Positions 44,384-56,414 of a stretch of 64,000 nucleotides of DNA are shown one piece after another. The position numbers and the translations under genes were made by a program. The stretch is from Mytilinidion resinicola (Eukaryota; Ascomycota; Dothideomycetes; Mytilinidiales; Mytilinidiaceae). Positions within the stretch are counted from its first letter, which is position 1. Each line of letters starts with the position of its first letter. Location: contig NW_022985437.1 of the NCBI RefSeq assembly GCF_010093595.1, forward strand, positions 255,484 to 319,483. The letters are read 5' to 3'. A model generated the notes under the pieces. It ran no database searches. It was given only the letters and a program-made list of their open reading frames with translations, and was not told the DNA's origin.

Positions 44384-44955
44384 TGAGCATTTAAGGGATA
44401 CTGGTGTTGTGAGAGGGCGTCTTGAGCATCTGTAAACAGGCGCATCAGCATAGAAGAAGGAACGTATATCACAGTGCCTTACCATAGAAACCCGTACACT
44501 TTCCTGCCGCTGCTTGGGGAGTTCCAACGCGCTAATAGAAACCGGGGATAGCGGATAGACTTCCAATCTGTGTACACCCTGCTGACACTGCACGGCAGCG
44601 CATGGCGAATATTGGTAGCCTCGCGAGGTTACTATTTGTCCAAAATACTAAGTTTCTCTCTTCGGAATGCTGCAAACACTATGAAGCTCCTCACGCAGCG
44701 GTAAACGAGTGGACGGATTTCTATGACGAGACATTACAGGTTTCATAGCAACGCAGAGAATACTAAGAAGGAATTACACTTTGCTTTTTTTAATCCAGCT
44801 GGTGAATTTTAAGGTGGAACTAACAACGTGCTAATTGGAAGTGTTCGACGTCTTCGCTGCCTAAGGCATCAACGTTCTGAGCGCGACACGAAATTCAATT
44901 CCCCGCAACGCGTCCGCCGGCGACCCACCAAACCAAAACAAGCACAACTCTCAAG
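44384..44955. other. Intergenic region upstream of gamma-tubulin
   Basis: No coding signal. The end before 44956 (ccaaaccaaaacaagcacaactctcaagATG) is an A/C-rich leader typical of fungal start sites. Confidence 0.5.
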
Positions 44956-46861
44956 ATGCCCAGGTACGGCCTCTCGCCTGCGATTACAGTGTCCAATATA
45001 CTGACACCTCGCCTAGAGAAATCATTACTCTGCAAGCCGGCCAATGCGGTAATAGCGGTGCGTTACTCCCGCCTTCGACTCCCTCCTAACGGACCTCTTC
45101 CCGCCTTTGCAACGCGAACCCTCTTGACTACATAAACCAACATAAACTCCTCGACGATGTGGACATGATGTACTGATTCTGCTGTTCTAGTGGGTTCCCA
45201 GTTCTGGCAACAACTCTGTCAAGAGCACGGCATCAATCAAGACGGCAATCTCGAGGATTTTGCGACAGAGGGTGGTGACAGGAAAGACGTCTTCTTCTAC
45301 CAAGTGAGAGAGGACCATGTTTCTGCTGGCGATATCCTACACTAACAATAAATCATAGTCGGACGACACGAGATACATACCGCGGGCAATATTGTTGGAC
45401 CTAGAACCCCGAGTGCGTGAGAGTCTTTGAGCTTGGACTTGCGCCCTCGGTCTGGAGACATGGTGGTTAACAAAATACTAGGTACTCAATGCGATCCAAA
45501 ATGGCTCCTACAAGAACATATACAACCCCGAGAATTTCTATATTCATAAAGATGGGACCGGCGCGGGGAACAATTGGGGCGCAGGATACTCGATGGGTGA
45601 ACAAGTGCATGAGGAGGTAATGGATATGATAGACCGAGAGGCGGACGGGAGTGACTCCCTTGAGGTAGGCACAATACTGCGTAAGCTGGGATAAGGACTT
45701 TGCTAAAGATTTCGTAGGGCTTCATGCTGCTACACTCGATCGCTGGTGGAACCGGCTCCGGTCTTGGAAGTTTCCTTCTGGAGAGGTTGAATGATCGTTT
45801 TCCGAAGAAGCTCATACAAACATACTCCGTCTTTCCGGACACGCATGACCCTGCTGGGGGGGATATTGTAGTACAGCCCTACAACTCTTTATTGTCGATG
45901 CGGAGGTTGACGCAAAACGCCGATTCAGTGGTAAGCACTCTAGCGTGCGATCTATAAGTCAGCAGCTAATTTGGATTTCCAGGTTGTCCTCGACAATGGA
46001 GCACTATCGAGAATTGCGGCGGACCGGCTTCACGTTCAAGAACCTTCGTTTCAGCAAACCAATCAACTAGTCAGTCATTCAAGATTCATACATATACTCC
46101 GTCGGCTAACAATATATAGGTCTCAACGGTTATGTCTGCCAGCACAACCACTCTTCGATACCCAGGCTACATGCACAACGACCTCGTTGGGATTGTAGCT
46201 TCCCTCATCCCGACTCCACGTTGCCACTTCTTGATGACCGCGTACACACCCTTTACAGGCGAAAATGTTGAACAGGCAAAGACTGTCCGAAAGACGACTG
46301 TTCTCGATGTCATGAGGCGATTGCTACAACCGAAGAATCGCATGGTCTCGACCAATCCTAGCAAAAAGAGCTGTTACATTTCCATCCTCAACATCATACA
46401 AGGCGAGGCGGATCCGACTGATGTAAGTATCACGAAGATACAAATACACCAAAGCTAATCCCCACCAGGTCCACAAATCCCTCCTCCGCATCCGTGAGCG
46501 CCGTCTCGCAACCTTCATCCCTTGGGGCCCCGCTTCCATTCAAGTCGCCCTCACCCGAAAATCACCCTACGTCACCTCTTCACACCGCGTTTCTGGCCTC
46601 ATGCTGGCCAACCATACCGGCATTGCCACGCTGTTTAAGCGCACCGTCTTCCAGTACGACCGGCTACGAAAGCGAAACGCATTCCTAGAGCAATACAAGC
46701 GCGAGGCGCCATTTGCGGATGGGTTGGGCGAGTTTGACGAGGCAAGGGAGGTTGTGACCGATCTGATTAGGGAGTATGAGGAGGCGGAGGAGCCGGACTA
46801 TCTGAGTAAAGAGGCGGACGGGGCTCCGGAGAAGAAGGATAGTGATAATCCGCATGCGTAG
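44956..46861 (+). CDS. mipA: Gamma-tubulin
   Basis: Nine exons (44956-44963, 45017-45057, 45191-45303, 45359-45412, 45482-45664, 45718-45930, 45983-46069, 46120-46422, 46469-46861) give 464 aa. It starts [18 protein letters not shown], which is gamma- rather than alpha- or beta-tubulin, with the GTP loop [10 protein letters not shown], the [17 protein letters not shown] segment and [20 protein letters not shown]. It nucleates microtubules at spindle pole bodies within the gamma-tubulin complex. Many short introns early in the gene are typical of fungal tubulins. The C-terminal tail is acidic ([14 protein letters not shown]) and runs slightly past the usual end. Called mipA after the Aspergillus gene (TUB4 in yeast). 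Confidence 0.97.
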
Positions 46862-47719
46862 GGATGGTGCGGTGCATCCCCGGGCCGGGTTGGGCGTCTT
46901 CTTGGGATTGCAATGGCGTTGGTGGCCGGGTTTCTGTTTGGTGATGTCTCTATGAACCTCTCTAGCGTTGACTCATAAGTGTTGCAAAATTGTGCAAACA
47001 ATCACAGCTCTGCGTGATAGTTATAAGGTTCGAAGATACCTGGGGGCCTGAGAGAAAGGTCGCATTCGGTATTGAATCAAGTGATTTTGACTGTGGGTTG
47101 CTAAAACCTTAACCCTAGCACTGAACTTTTGAACACGGAGAAGAATAAACTCCTTTTCATTAACATTTTATGTTCTACTTGCTCAATGATGGTACGTCTA
47201 GATAGAGCTCGGGACGGCAGTCTCAAATACGCTAATCGGGGGTCTCTCCAAGGACCTCTTCAAGGGTCTGTTTGCGGCCAAGAAGCTGGCCAGGGTAAGC
47301 TCTAAAGCTCTAACAGATTAGAGACGGGTTTTTATGACATCGCACCACAAGCTCAATGTGAACTCATACAAGAAGACGACCAAACCGTACGACGGTTGCC
47401 GTTGAGCTGCGCGCTCGCTTGCCAGTCAGCCTTCTGGAGCGTCGTCAGCCCTCCGACCCGCCGGCCTTCCACTTGGGGACGCCAATCTCCTCAACTCCAC
47501 TTCTCTCCACTCGAGCTCCATTGATCACTGCTCGCCACCGTCACACGCTCTTCGAACACCCATCGCTGTCGTGCGCATCGCTGGTGCGCCTCTACACCAT
47601 TGTTGCAGCCTACGTCCAGCCTGTCGCAATAAATCGTTGCCTGCACGCCACATCCGTTGAACTCCGGCTCACCATCAAAGCACGTCTCACCGTCGCAAAC
47701 CATCCACAGCTTGCGCAAC
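46862..47719. other. Intergenic region between gamma-tubulin and syntaxin
   Basis: 3' flank of gamma-tubulin and promoter of the SNARE gene. Pyrimidine-rich tracts lie near 47480-47560. The 114-codon frame 47419-47763 (plus) overlaps the SNARE start in another frame and has no family features. Confidence 0.45.
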
Positions 47720-48889
47720 ATGTCTTCTGGTGGATACGGCGGATACCAGCAATATGGGGGTAACCCATATGGCGGCAATGAGGCGTCCAACCCGTACGGA
47801 CAGAACACCGAAGCTGCTGGTTATGGAGCTTCAAATCCTTACGGCGCACCGGTAAGCTCATACGCATCTTGAGAGCCGCACAAGGTTCTACTTTGACGCA
47901 ATGCGCAGTGGCTAATTGTCTACATAGCAAGGACAGACTCAAAACGCACCGCCGCTGAGCCACGAGGTGTCCAACTACTCCCAGGCCTCTCAGTACTCCA
48001 ACGCCCCAACACCCGCCGCGGCGCCGTTTCCTACGCAGGCAAGCGCTCCATTGAGCCAGCACGACTTCCTGGAGCGCGTCAAGGGCGCGAAGACCCGCAT
48101 CAACCAGCTTTCGACGAACGTCTCTTCTATCGCTAGCATCCACCAGCGCATGCTGTCGTCCCCAGACAACGCGTCGTCGGCACAATTGGAGAACCTCGTG
48201 TCGCAGACGCAGCTCCAGAACACCGGAATCAAGGACGAGATCAAGTACCTCGAAAGAGACGCCGCGAAGTCGCCGGACAGCAACCTCAAAACTTCCCAAG
48301 TCCAGAACTTGAAGACGTCTTTCCAGGCCCAGCTGAAGAGCTACCAGGATGAAGAGAGGGAATACAGCAGCCGATATCGCGATGCGATTGCCCGGCAATA
48401 CCGCATTGTGAACCCGGAGGCGACTGATGCTGAAGTAACCGAGGCGGCGAACGCGGATTGGGGCAACGAGGGTGTTTTCCAGACTGCTGTAAGCCCCCTG
48501 CGATGCCATTGTTCTACAGACCAGACACTAATCCTATTTCTTTGCAGCTCAAGAGCAATCGGACCGGCCAGGCATCCAGCGTGCTGGGTGCGGTTAGGGC
48601 ACGACACAACGATATCCAGAAAATCGAGCAGACGTTGGGCGATTTGGCGTTACTTTTCCAGCAATTGAACGAGGCAGTCGTCTACCAGGAGCCTGCCGTG
48701 GTCGCCGTCGAACAGCAGACAGAGCGTGTCAAAGAAGACACCGAGGGAGCCAACGTGCATCTCGATAAGGGCATTGCTAGCGCTAGGAGGGCCAGGAAGC
48801 TCAAATGGTGGACGCTGCTCACTGTTGTCCTCATCATCGCCATTATTGCTCTCGTCCTTGGTCTGTACTTTGGGCTGAAGAAGAACTGA
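47720..48889 (+). CDS. SSO1: Plasma-membrane t-SNARE, syntaxin of the Sso1/Sso2 type
   Basis: Three exons (47720-47851, 47928-48488, 48548-48889) give 344 aa. An N-terminal Gly/Tyr/Asn-rich stretch (SSGGYGGYQQYGG) is followed by the three-helix Habc domain (HDFLERVKGAKTRINQLSTN onward), the SNARE motif (RARHNDIQKIEQTLGDLALL through NEAVVYQEP, with the zero-layer Gln in VVYQEP) and a C-terminal membrane anchor (WWTLLTVVLIIAIIALVLGL). It pairs with Sec9- and Snc-type SNAREs to fuse secretory vesicles at the plasma membrane, which matters for hyphal tip growth. The Gly/Tyr/Asn N-terminus is longer and more prion-like than in yeast Sso1. Confidence 0.93.
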
Positions 48890-50068
48890 GGAGGAAGGCG
48901 ATGTACGTGGGTGGGTGATGGTGCTCTCAAAATCAATTTGCGGGCGTTCTGTAGTAATATGAGGTGATAATGGCAGCAGTCGAGGCGGTTCGTCGTTTGT
49001 GTATACCAGTCACTCGCTCCAACCGAGCTCAGTAGCATTATGAGTATAATTTCACGGCTAGGACGGGGAAGCGGGTGGCGGAAGTGCGTACATAGGAACG
49101 AGTATTGGCTATTGCCGTGTCCCAGGACTTCCATACGTGAGCAGCAATCTCGTCTACGATCCAAGGAGTGCCCAGGTGTTTGCTAGATGAGTGCCAAGTC
49201 GTCTGTAGGCGCGGCGGTCTTGATAGCAGATACTAGCTTCATTCGTGCCTAAGGCTCTCTTCAGTCTTCGTCCTTTCGGCACCTCGCAGCCCGCCGTAGA
49301 TAGGGCTCGATCCTTCTGATCTGATCCATCAACCTCTACCAAAGCTGCTATATCATGCTCTCGCGTCCTCCATCGAGCACACACTTATGAGTGGGATAAG
49401 GTAACGCAGCAGATGCTCATGCTTCGAACGCCAGCGTCTTGCTCCACCACGATGATGCTCAATACGAGCCGTTATGGATAGCTGACGGCCGAACCCCAAG
49501 GACGAGGTCACGGCATTGCGCGTCTCTCGGCCCATGGCTCGTCCTCATGAAGCCGTGCCAGCAACAATGACGTCGCGGCAATACAACAGCGGAATGTGAA
49601 ACAGCACTCGCATGCCGGGAGCAGCAAGACGAATGAATATCGGCGGGCGCTGTTGATCACCAGCGGAAATAGATGGGGCAAATTGGAGCAGGTTGCCATC
49701 CTGGCGCGGCGGCCGCAGGGGCGCCCAGGGGACGGGCGGCTGGTGGGCGTGAATGGCTCGGCCTGACCCTCTTTTCGCCATCTTGGTCTGGGCAACGTCC
49801 CGTGCGCCTGTGCGCCCTGGCTCTCCCCTGAGTAGATATGGGGGCGCCTCCACCACGTTCCTGCTCTTTCACTCTCGCAACAACCGCTCTGTCCTGTTTT
49901 TCGTGCTCTTTCCCTCGCTTTTAGCTAATTCACCCCTTCTCTGGAAGTTCCTCACTCGTTTCGGAACTTTCAACCTCTGTTTTTTCCACGCCTCTCGCTC
50001 CCAGCATTTAGCTGTTACACCACTAGCTTCTACCCACAGGCACTTTTTCTAATACCCATTTCGCCATC
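48890..50068. other. Intergenic region upstream of the GH72 gene
   Basis: No gene supported on either strand. The last 200 bp before 50069 are strongly pyrimidine-rich (ctgtttttcgtgctctttccctcg and similar), as in promoters of abundant fungal wall proteins. Confidence 0.5.
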
Positions 50069-51602
50069 ATGAAGACCTTCGCTGCCTCCCTCGCCCTTGT
50101 TGCCGCTCTTTCTTCCTCAGTGCTCGCCTCTCCAGCCAACCTGGAGGCTCGCGCAACTGCTACCAGTACTGGCAAGCTTCCGGCCGTCAGCGTCAAGGGC
50201 AATGGTCAGTCTTAACGCGATCCAAGATCTTAGCTCGATTTCAAGTGCCTTGGCTATGTACTGACATTTACTAGCCTTCTTCGCTGGTAATGACCGATTC
50301 TACATCCGTGGAGTTGACTACCAACCAGGTATGTTGGACCGCCTCGCCATTGTCGTCTCACTAGCTGACCAAGGATACAGGTGGTGCTTCCGATGCTAAG
50401 GATCCTATTGCCGATGTCGCGGGCTGCAAGCGTGACGTTGCATACTTCCAGAAGCTAGGCGTAAACACGATCCGAGTGTACACCGTCGACAACACTGCCA
50501 ACCACGACGAGTGTATGAGCATGCTGGCCGATGCGGGCATCTACCTAGCATTGGACGTCAACACCCCGAAATACTCCATCAATCGCGCCGCGCCTGCTCT
50601 CTCCTACAACGATGTGTACCTGCAAAGCGTCTTTGCTACGATTGATGCCTTTTCCAGTTACAGCAACACCCTTCTCTTCTTCTCGGGCAACGAAGTCATC
50701 AACGACGACTCTACCACCGCATGTGCTCCTTATGTCAAGGCCGTCACCCGTGACATGAGGCAATACATTGGCTCCCGGGGCTATCGCGCCATTCCTGTTG
50801 GATACTCAGCTGCCGATGTCGACTCTAACCGTCTCGAAATGGCCGAATACATGAACTGCGGAACCGACGCTGAGCGAAGCGATTTCTTTGCATTCAACGA
50901 TTACTCCTGGTGCGACCCGTCTAGCTTCCAGAAGTCCGGCTGGGACAAGAAGGTCCAGACATACAGCAACTACAGCATCCCTCTCTTGTAAGTGTTTTAC
51001 CGACGCAACGGAGATGTTAGTACTAACTGTGGTATAGCCTATCTGAGTTCGGTTGCAACACAAACACTCGTCAATTCAACGAAATTGCTTCCCTCTATAG
51101 TGACGAAATGACTGCTGTCTACTCCGGAGGCCTCGTCTACGAATACTCTGAGGAAGGCTCCAAATACGGACTAGTCAAGATCTCGGGCGACACCGTCGAC
51201 CCATTGACTGACTTTAACACCCTCAAGACTAAGCTGGCTGCGACCAAGGCTCCCACCGGCGACGGTGGCTATTTGAAGTCTGGAGTCGCCACCAAGTGCC
51301 CAGCTGAGTCCAGCACCTGGAACGTCACCTGGGGCAACGATCTCCCATCCATTCCGGCCCCAGCGAAGAAGTACCTGACCAGCGGTGCCGGAAAGGGCCC
51401 TGGTCTCCAGGGCGCTGGCTCGCAGAACGCTGGCACCCAGAGCACTGGCACGGCCCCTGCCAACGCTGGCCAGGTCTCATCCACCGCCAGCGCTTCCACC
51501 GGTGCGGCTGCGTCTCTCCGCGTCCCCGAGTTCTCAGCGGCACCATACTTCTGCGGGCTCGTCGTTCTCGCATCTACGCTGCTTGGCGCTACCCTATTGT
51601 AA
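50069..51602 (+). CDS. gel1: GPI-anchored 1,3-beta-glucanosyltransferase, GH72 (Gel1/Gas5-like)
   Basis: Four exons (50069-50204, 50275-50328, 50381-50987, 51038-51602) give 453 aa. Signal peptide MKTFAASLALVAALSSSVLA; the GH72 barrel includes FYIRGVDYQPGGASDAKDP, the acid/base Glu168 in FFSGNEVIND and the nucleophile Glu269 in FLSEFGCN, each eight residues past the known positions in Aspergillus fumigatus Gel1. The C-terminal Ser/Thr/Ala/Gly linker ends in a hydrophobic GPI signal (FCGLVVLASTLLGATLL). There is no C-terminal CBM43, placing it with Gel1 and yeast Gas5 rather than Gas1. The enzyme cuts and re-joins wall beta-1,3-glucan at the cell surface. Codon use is strongly biased, as for an abundant wall enzyme. 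Confidence 0.95.
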
Positions 51603-52166
51603 ATACGACACTTTGGAGGCGCACTCGGGTTGGTTGGCTTTAGCAAATTACAGATGGTATCACTGCATTGTCTTAATCGGACTGGCGGTTTGGATCTGTT
51701 GATTGGATCCTTGGCTGGGGATTCTTAACACGGATGGTTTTCCTAGACGGACTTTTCCCTTGGGTGTTGTCTTTTTCTTTGCGTACTACATATTATGTTC
51801 TGCAAAATTACCCCAACCTTACCGGTGGTATGGTAACTCATGAGGCTGCGAGTCTGTTTTAGAAATGAAAATACACTATTACCTTCTAGATTGTCTCCTG
51901 GCTAGTGATCCTATATGACGTGATAGAGGAGCCCGAAGGTTCTGCTTATTCCGTAGAGCACGTAATGTCAGACGAAGGACACCAGACAACAATATACCTC
52001 ACCAGGTTTTATAGCTCAAGCAATAATCACGTGATCTACGATCTTATCGATAAACTCGCCCTGCGATCATCAGGCTTGGACATTTCAAGTTTTAACAACC
52101 TTTCTACAGTTCTTCTTCCTACACAATTGCCTCTGTACTCAACCCTTCCCATATAATTCCTCAGCT
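51603..52166. other. Intergenic region before the YGR210C-type GTPase
   Basis: AT-rich 3' flank of the GH72 gene, then the GTPase promoter with a C-rich leader. No coding signal beyond short chance frames. Confidence 0.5.
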
Positions 52167-54113
52167 ATGCCACGCGACCCCCTCATCGGCCTGGTAGGTA
52201 AGCCCTCATCCGGCAAGTCCACCACACTCAACAGGTGCGCCCGCTCCCTCCCGCACAGAGAAGGATCAACATTCTGAGGCGTGGCAGCTTGACGGACGCG
52301 TCGTCGAAAGTCGGTACGTATCCTCTTACCCTCTCCTCACCCCAGCTTCCATCTCTACAACACTTAACACGGCGCAGGCAATTTCCCGTAAGCAACCTAA
52401 ACACACCCCACCATACTCTCCCCGACGCGGACGTAGACTCATACGACATGTTGGACGCAGGTTCACGACTATAGACCCCCAACGCGCCATCGGCTACCTC
52501 CAGATCCCCTGTGCCTGCTCCCGCTTCGGCGTGAGTGACCGCTGCAAACCGAACTACGGCGCGTGCGTGGACGGGCGGCGGAGCGTGCCGATCGAATTGC
52601 TCGATGTGGCTGGGCTAGTCCCCGGCGCGCATCTAGGACGGGGGCTGGGGAATAAGTTTCTGGATGACCTGAGGCATGCGGATGCCTTGGTGCATGTGGT
52701 TGATGTGAGCGGGACGACGGATGCAGAGGGTACGTTGTTTGAGGTCGAAGGCGCGAGGATTGGTGGAAAGGGAAATTGAGGTTGTTGATGGAGGCTGATG
52801 AATGGTGGTGCAGGCAAGGCGACGAGAGGGTATGACCCTTCGCAGGATATTGTGTGGTTGAGGTCGGAGATCGTGCGGTGGATACAGGGGAATCTGATGG
52901 AGAAATGGTGAGGCTGCGTCCTCCACCTTATTTCTTTTTTTCAGGGACGAGCTCTGACGTCTGAGATTAGGGGTTCGATAAAGCGACGGCATGTTGCCGT
53001 AAGTAAGTCGTCTATATCTTGGGATATCATTCGAATTGCTAATAGCGCGTCCCTTTGTAGAAGCCACCGCCGTCGAAACCCTACAAAACCAATTTTCCGG
53101 CTATGGCAGCACGTCTTCCGTGGTGGCGAGATGCTTGGACAAAATGGGCTTAAAAGAGCCGCTGCAGGATTGGTCGAACGAGACGATTGAGAAAGTTGTG
53201 ATTGCGTTTACGGATGAGAAGTTCCCAACCGTGATAGCGCTGAATAAGATTGACCATCCGGACGCTGACAAGGTTAGAGAGAACGGTTAAGAGATTTAGA
53301 GACCAGCTTAGCGCATTTCTAACGACTTTCAATTCACAGAATATCGCCAAAATCGCAAAAGCCCAAGACCCCCAATCCATCGTCCTCTGTTCCGCCATCA
53401 GCGAAGTCTTCCTCCGACGGTTAGCGAAACAGGGTTTCGTGAGGTACACCGAGGGTAGCGACATCGTGGAAACAAGAGAAGACCTGATAGAAGACGGTGA
53501 TCCGGATGGAGGGGGCTTGAAGGAGATGGATGAGAAGCTGAAGAAGTAAGTTCATGTAATACTATCACTGTTTAGTGATCGCTACCATAGACCAAATTAG
53601 CAGTGGGTTTGAAAGAAGCTGACGGGATGACCAACAGCCGTATCGAAAATCTCAAAGACATGGTCCTCTACCGCTTCGGCAGCACGGGCGTGGTGCAAGT
53701 CCTCTCCCGCGCCGCAGAGCTTCTGGGTCTCGTCCCGGTGTTTCCCGTCCGAAATATCAACACCTTCACATCTGGTTCAGCGTCTAGTCATGCCGTGTTT
53801 CGAGATTGCGTCCTCGTAAAACGGTAAGGTTTACCCCATGATCGCTCTAGGTGGAGCCTGTAATCAGTTACTGATAACAATCAACGATGTAGGGGATCAA
53901 CAGTCGGCGACGTCTACCGCAAAGTGATGGGCGACGCGCCGATGGCGTACGTAGAGACGGCAGGCGGCGTGAGGGTCGCGGAAGATGATCTTGTGGCGGT
54001 GGGGAAGAACGATGTAAGTCCACCATCGGTGATGTGTCTGTGGCTTTCTATCTCAAGCTGTTGCCTAATCAACCTCAATATAGGTCCTATCTTTCAAAGT
54101 TGGCCGAGCTTGA
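52167..54113 (+). CDS. OBG/YchF-related GTPase with TGS domain (yeast YGR210C type)
   Basis: Eleven exons (52167-52234, 52288-52313, 52378-52387, 52461-52729, 52814-52907, 52971-53002, 53061-53272, 53340-53545, 53638-53823, 53893-54013, 54084-54113) give 417 aa. G-domain motifs: G1 [12 protein letters not shown], the switch I run [21 protein letters not shown]3 [14 protein letters not shown] and G4 [13 protein letters not shown]-terminal TGS-like part ([12 protein letters not shown] through [10 protein letters not shown] to [11 protein letters not shown]) completes it. Members act with ribosomes; YchF-type proteins can hydrolyse ATP as well as GTP. Exon 3 is only 10 bp, one of the smallest exons in the window, and was placed because it restores GNFPF. 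With ten introns this is the most split gene here and the one most likely to be miscalled automatically. Confidence 0.9.
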
Positions 54114-55438
54114 GGGAGTCCATGGGTTTTTGAAGTGGAGATTTGCTTCCTGCATACCCTGCTGTACATATAGACACTTCACCATGTACACTAAGACGAA
54201 TTGAAGGAGATGATCTGGCGAACGCCTGAATAGACTAAATCTAGGAGGCTACGAGTACTATGAAGTACCTAGCCCAATGAATCATTTGAGAGGTAGATTT
54301 CGTGAGTCTGAACCTCAAGTTCATCTCTCCTGCCATTGTATAATGCACCCATCCGCCCAGGTCGCTAGCTTAGTAAGCCATATCGGCTTGGCGGTCAAAA
54401 TCCATATTTCAAGCTTCCCATCACTTCTTCGTAGATAGCTCAACAACCACGCAAGCTAACACGAATTTGACACCAGGACGTAGCTCGCACGGCTGAGTAG
54501 TATTTTTGAACAACTTTTTGGAGAAGCCATTGGTCTAAACGGCTGAGTTAGAGGCCGGGGGAGCTGCGGTCTCTACACTTTTCGAAACCCCGCCACGGCC
54601 GCCGCGGAGGGAGGATTTTCGAGCCGGCCGCCGTTTTCGAGCGTTCTCACAAATAGCTCATCAACCACGCCAGCTAACACGGATTTAACACCGGGATGGA
54701 ACTCGCGCGGCTGAGTAGTGGTTTTGAAGGAGTTTTGGAGGTAGGAGTTGGACCGAGTGGTGGAGTTGGATGGGGGTTGCGATCTTCTACACTTTTTGGA
54801 GCCGTGAGCGGGCTGCCAAGAGTTGCCGGAAGAGGAGATTCGCGGTTTTGTTTTGCCGGCCCCCCCGGGGGGGGGGGATGCTCGAGGCGGATACCCGAGA
54901 GCTTTCGAAGGCGGAGGCCGGTTCGGTTCGATTAGATTGGCTTGGTGGTGCTTGACTCGGAGGAGGTAGTTGAGGGGATAGCCAAAAGAACTTGACATGT
55001 GTACCCTTGTTCAAAGTAGAATCATCTCAGTCCAACTCTCCTCTGCTTACCGGAACGTTTGTTGCTAGGCAATACTAACATTGGCATTATCTTAAACTAC
55101 TCACCTCCTTAAACCATCCTCGCCTGTCGCCGAGGCCCAACGTATCATCATCACCGCGGCCTCTCTCCGCCGACAGAAAGCAGAACGTCAACACGTGAAA
55201 GAAGCGCATACCAAATAAGCACGAAGAAGAAAATAATTCACTCGCACGCCACTAATCCACCAAGCCCAATGCAAGGAGCGTATAAGTGAGTATATACAAT
55301 CGAAACCCACACACCATAAAGCCTCACGACTCCCTACCCATGCTCCCCACCCCGCCCACAAAAGAAAAAGCCCTCATGTGCTCATCGCGGTCCGTTCGCC
55401 CAGCAAACTCTCTTACCGCCCTCTGTCTAAATTATCCA
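54114..55438. other. Intergenic region with tandem duplication
   Basis: 1.3 kb without a supported gene. It contains a ~215-bp direct duplication (54437-54800) and a C7/G11 tract at 54860-54877. The minus-strand frame 54573-54998 crosses the duplication and has no recognisable domain. Confidence 0.45.
54437..54800 (+). repeat. Imperfect direct duplication, ~215-bp offset
   Basis: The copy at 54437 (agctcaacaaccacgcaagctaacacg ... gcacggctgagtagtatttttgaa) recurs at 54656 (agctcatcaaccacgccagctaacacg ... gcgcggctgagtagtggttttgaa). A second anchor, ctacacttttcg versus ctacactttttgg, repeats at the same offset (54574 and 54787). Differences are mostly C/T and A/G transitions. The unit may be part of a dispersed sequence elsewhere in the genome, which I cannot test. 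Confidence 0.75.
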
Positions 55439-56414
55439 TTACTCCAACTCCGGCTTCCCCAAGATTCCCCTCGCCATATGGCGCTTGCGGAGGTTGAACT
55501 CCACCGCGCGCTTCTTCGCCGCCGGACTCTGCGTGAAGGCCGCGCTGCCGCCAAAGGGCCCCGCGAGCGCTGAGTTCTGCATGCGCACGACGCAGACGTT
55601 CTGCGCGCCGCCGACGGAGCCGGTGCACGTCATGCCCGCGGGCATCTGCACCTTGACGGGAAAATCGGTCGTGGTGGCGCCGGAGAGGCCGCCGATGCCG
55701 ATGCCCGGGACGTTCTGGGAGACTTGGGCGGTTTGGAAGGCGGTGGGGTCGGTGCCGCCGCTCGTGGGGTCGACGGCGGCGGTTAGGGGCCTGATGCGGG
55801 GCGTTAGTAGGTATTTGAAGGGGGAGGGAAGAGGGGGGTTGCGTACCCAGCGCCGTCTTGGTTGACTTGGTGGAAGGTCATGGTGATGGAACCGTCGTCG
55901 GCGCAGGTGGGCAGGCCGGAGGTAGCGCCCTTGCCGGCGGCGGCGGAGACGCCTTGCTCAGTGGTGCCTTTGGCAGTCTTCGTGCCAGCGCCCGTGGCAC
56001 CGCCTGTGTTTGCTTTTCCAGCTCCTCCAGCTCCTCCACCGTTGCCGCCGGTGAGGGCATCGAGGAGGCCACGCTTCTTGGTGGTTCCCATGAAGGAGGA
56101 GATGGCAGCAGCAGCATCGACAGGGCCCGTGGATGTTCGGCCGAGGGCGGACGCCTTGTTGCTGCCCAGTTCCTTGTTGCGGATGATGCTAGTGTCGGCT
56201 TCGGCGCCGCAGCCTGGGGATGCGCAGTCTCGAGGCGTGCCATCGGCAACTGGTGGGTATTAGTATACGGTTGTTGATTAACTAAAGGGAATCGAAGTTT
56301 ACCTGAGAGTCCGGGCATGTTCACTCCATTAGCTCCTTGAATTTCGGTGATAACACCGTGGGCGGAGACCTGGGCCGCAAGGACTGCGAACAAGATGGCT
56401 GGGGAGTAACGCAT
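55439..56414 (-). CDS. Secreted Egh16-like (gEgh16/MAS3, Gas1/Gas2-type) virulence-associated protein
   Basis: Three exons on the minus strand (56414-56303, 56249-55847, 55790-55439) give 288 aa. Signal peptide MRYSPAILFAVLAAQVSA, mature start HGVITEIQGANGVNMPGL, then the family pattern DGTPRDCASPGCGAEADTSI, SGLPTCADDGSITMTFHQVN, GADFPVKVQMPAGMTC-like text and VCVVRMQNSALAGPFGG. It matches the secreted Egh16-like proteins of filamentous ascomycetes, including Magnaporthe MAS3 and the Gas proteins expressed in appressoria and Blumeria Egh16. The family is secreted, with no known enzyme activity. Between Cys blocks lies a Gly/Ala/Thr-rich spacer (about 115-155) that looks intrinsically disordered and is probably variable. 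The gene is followed on its 5' side by a 2.3-kb gene-free stretch. Confidence 0.9.

Noticed and set aside
47610..48509. 299-codon minus-strand ORF
   Set aside because: Shadow of the syntaxin exons.
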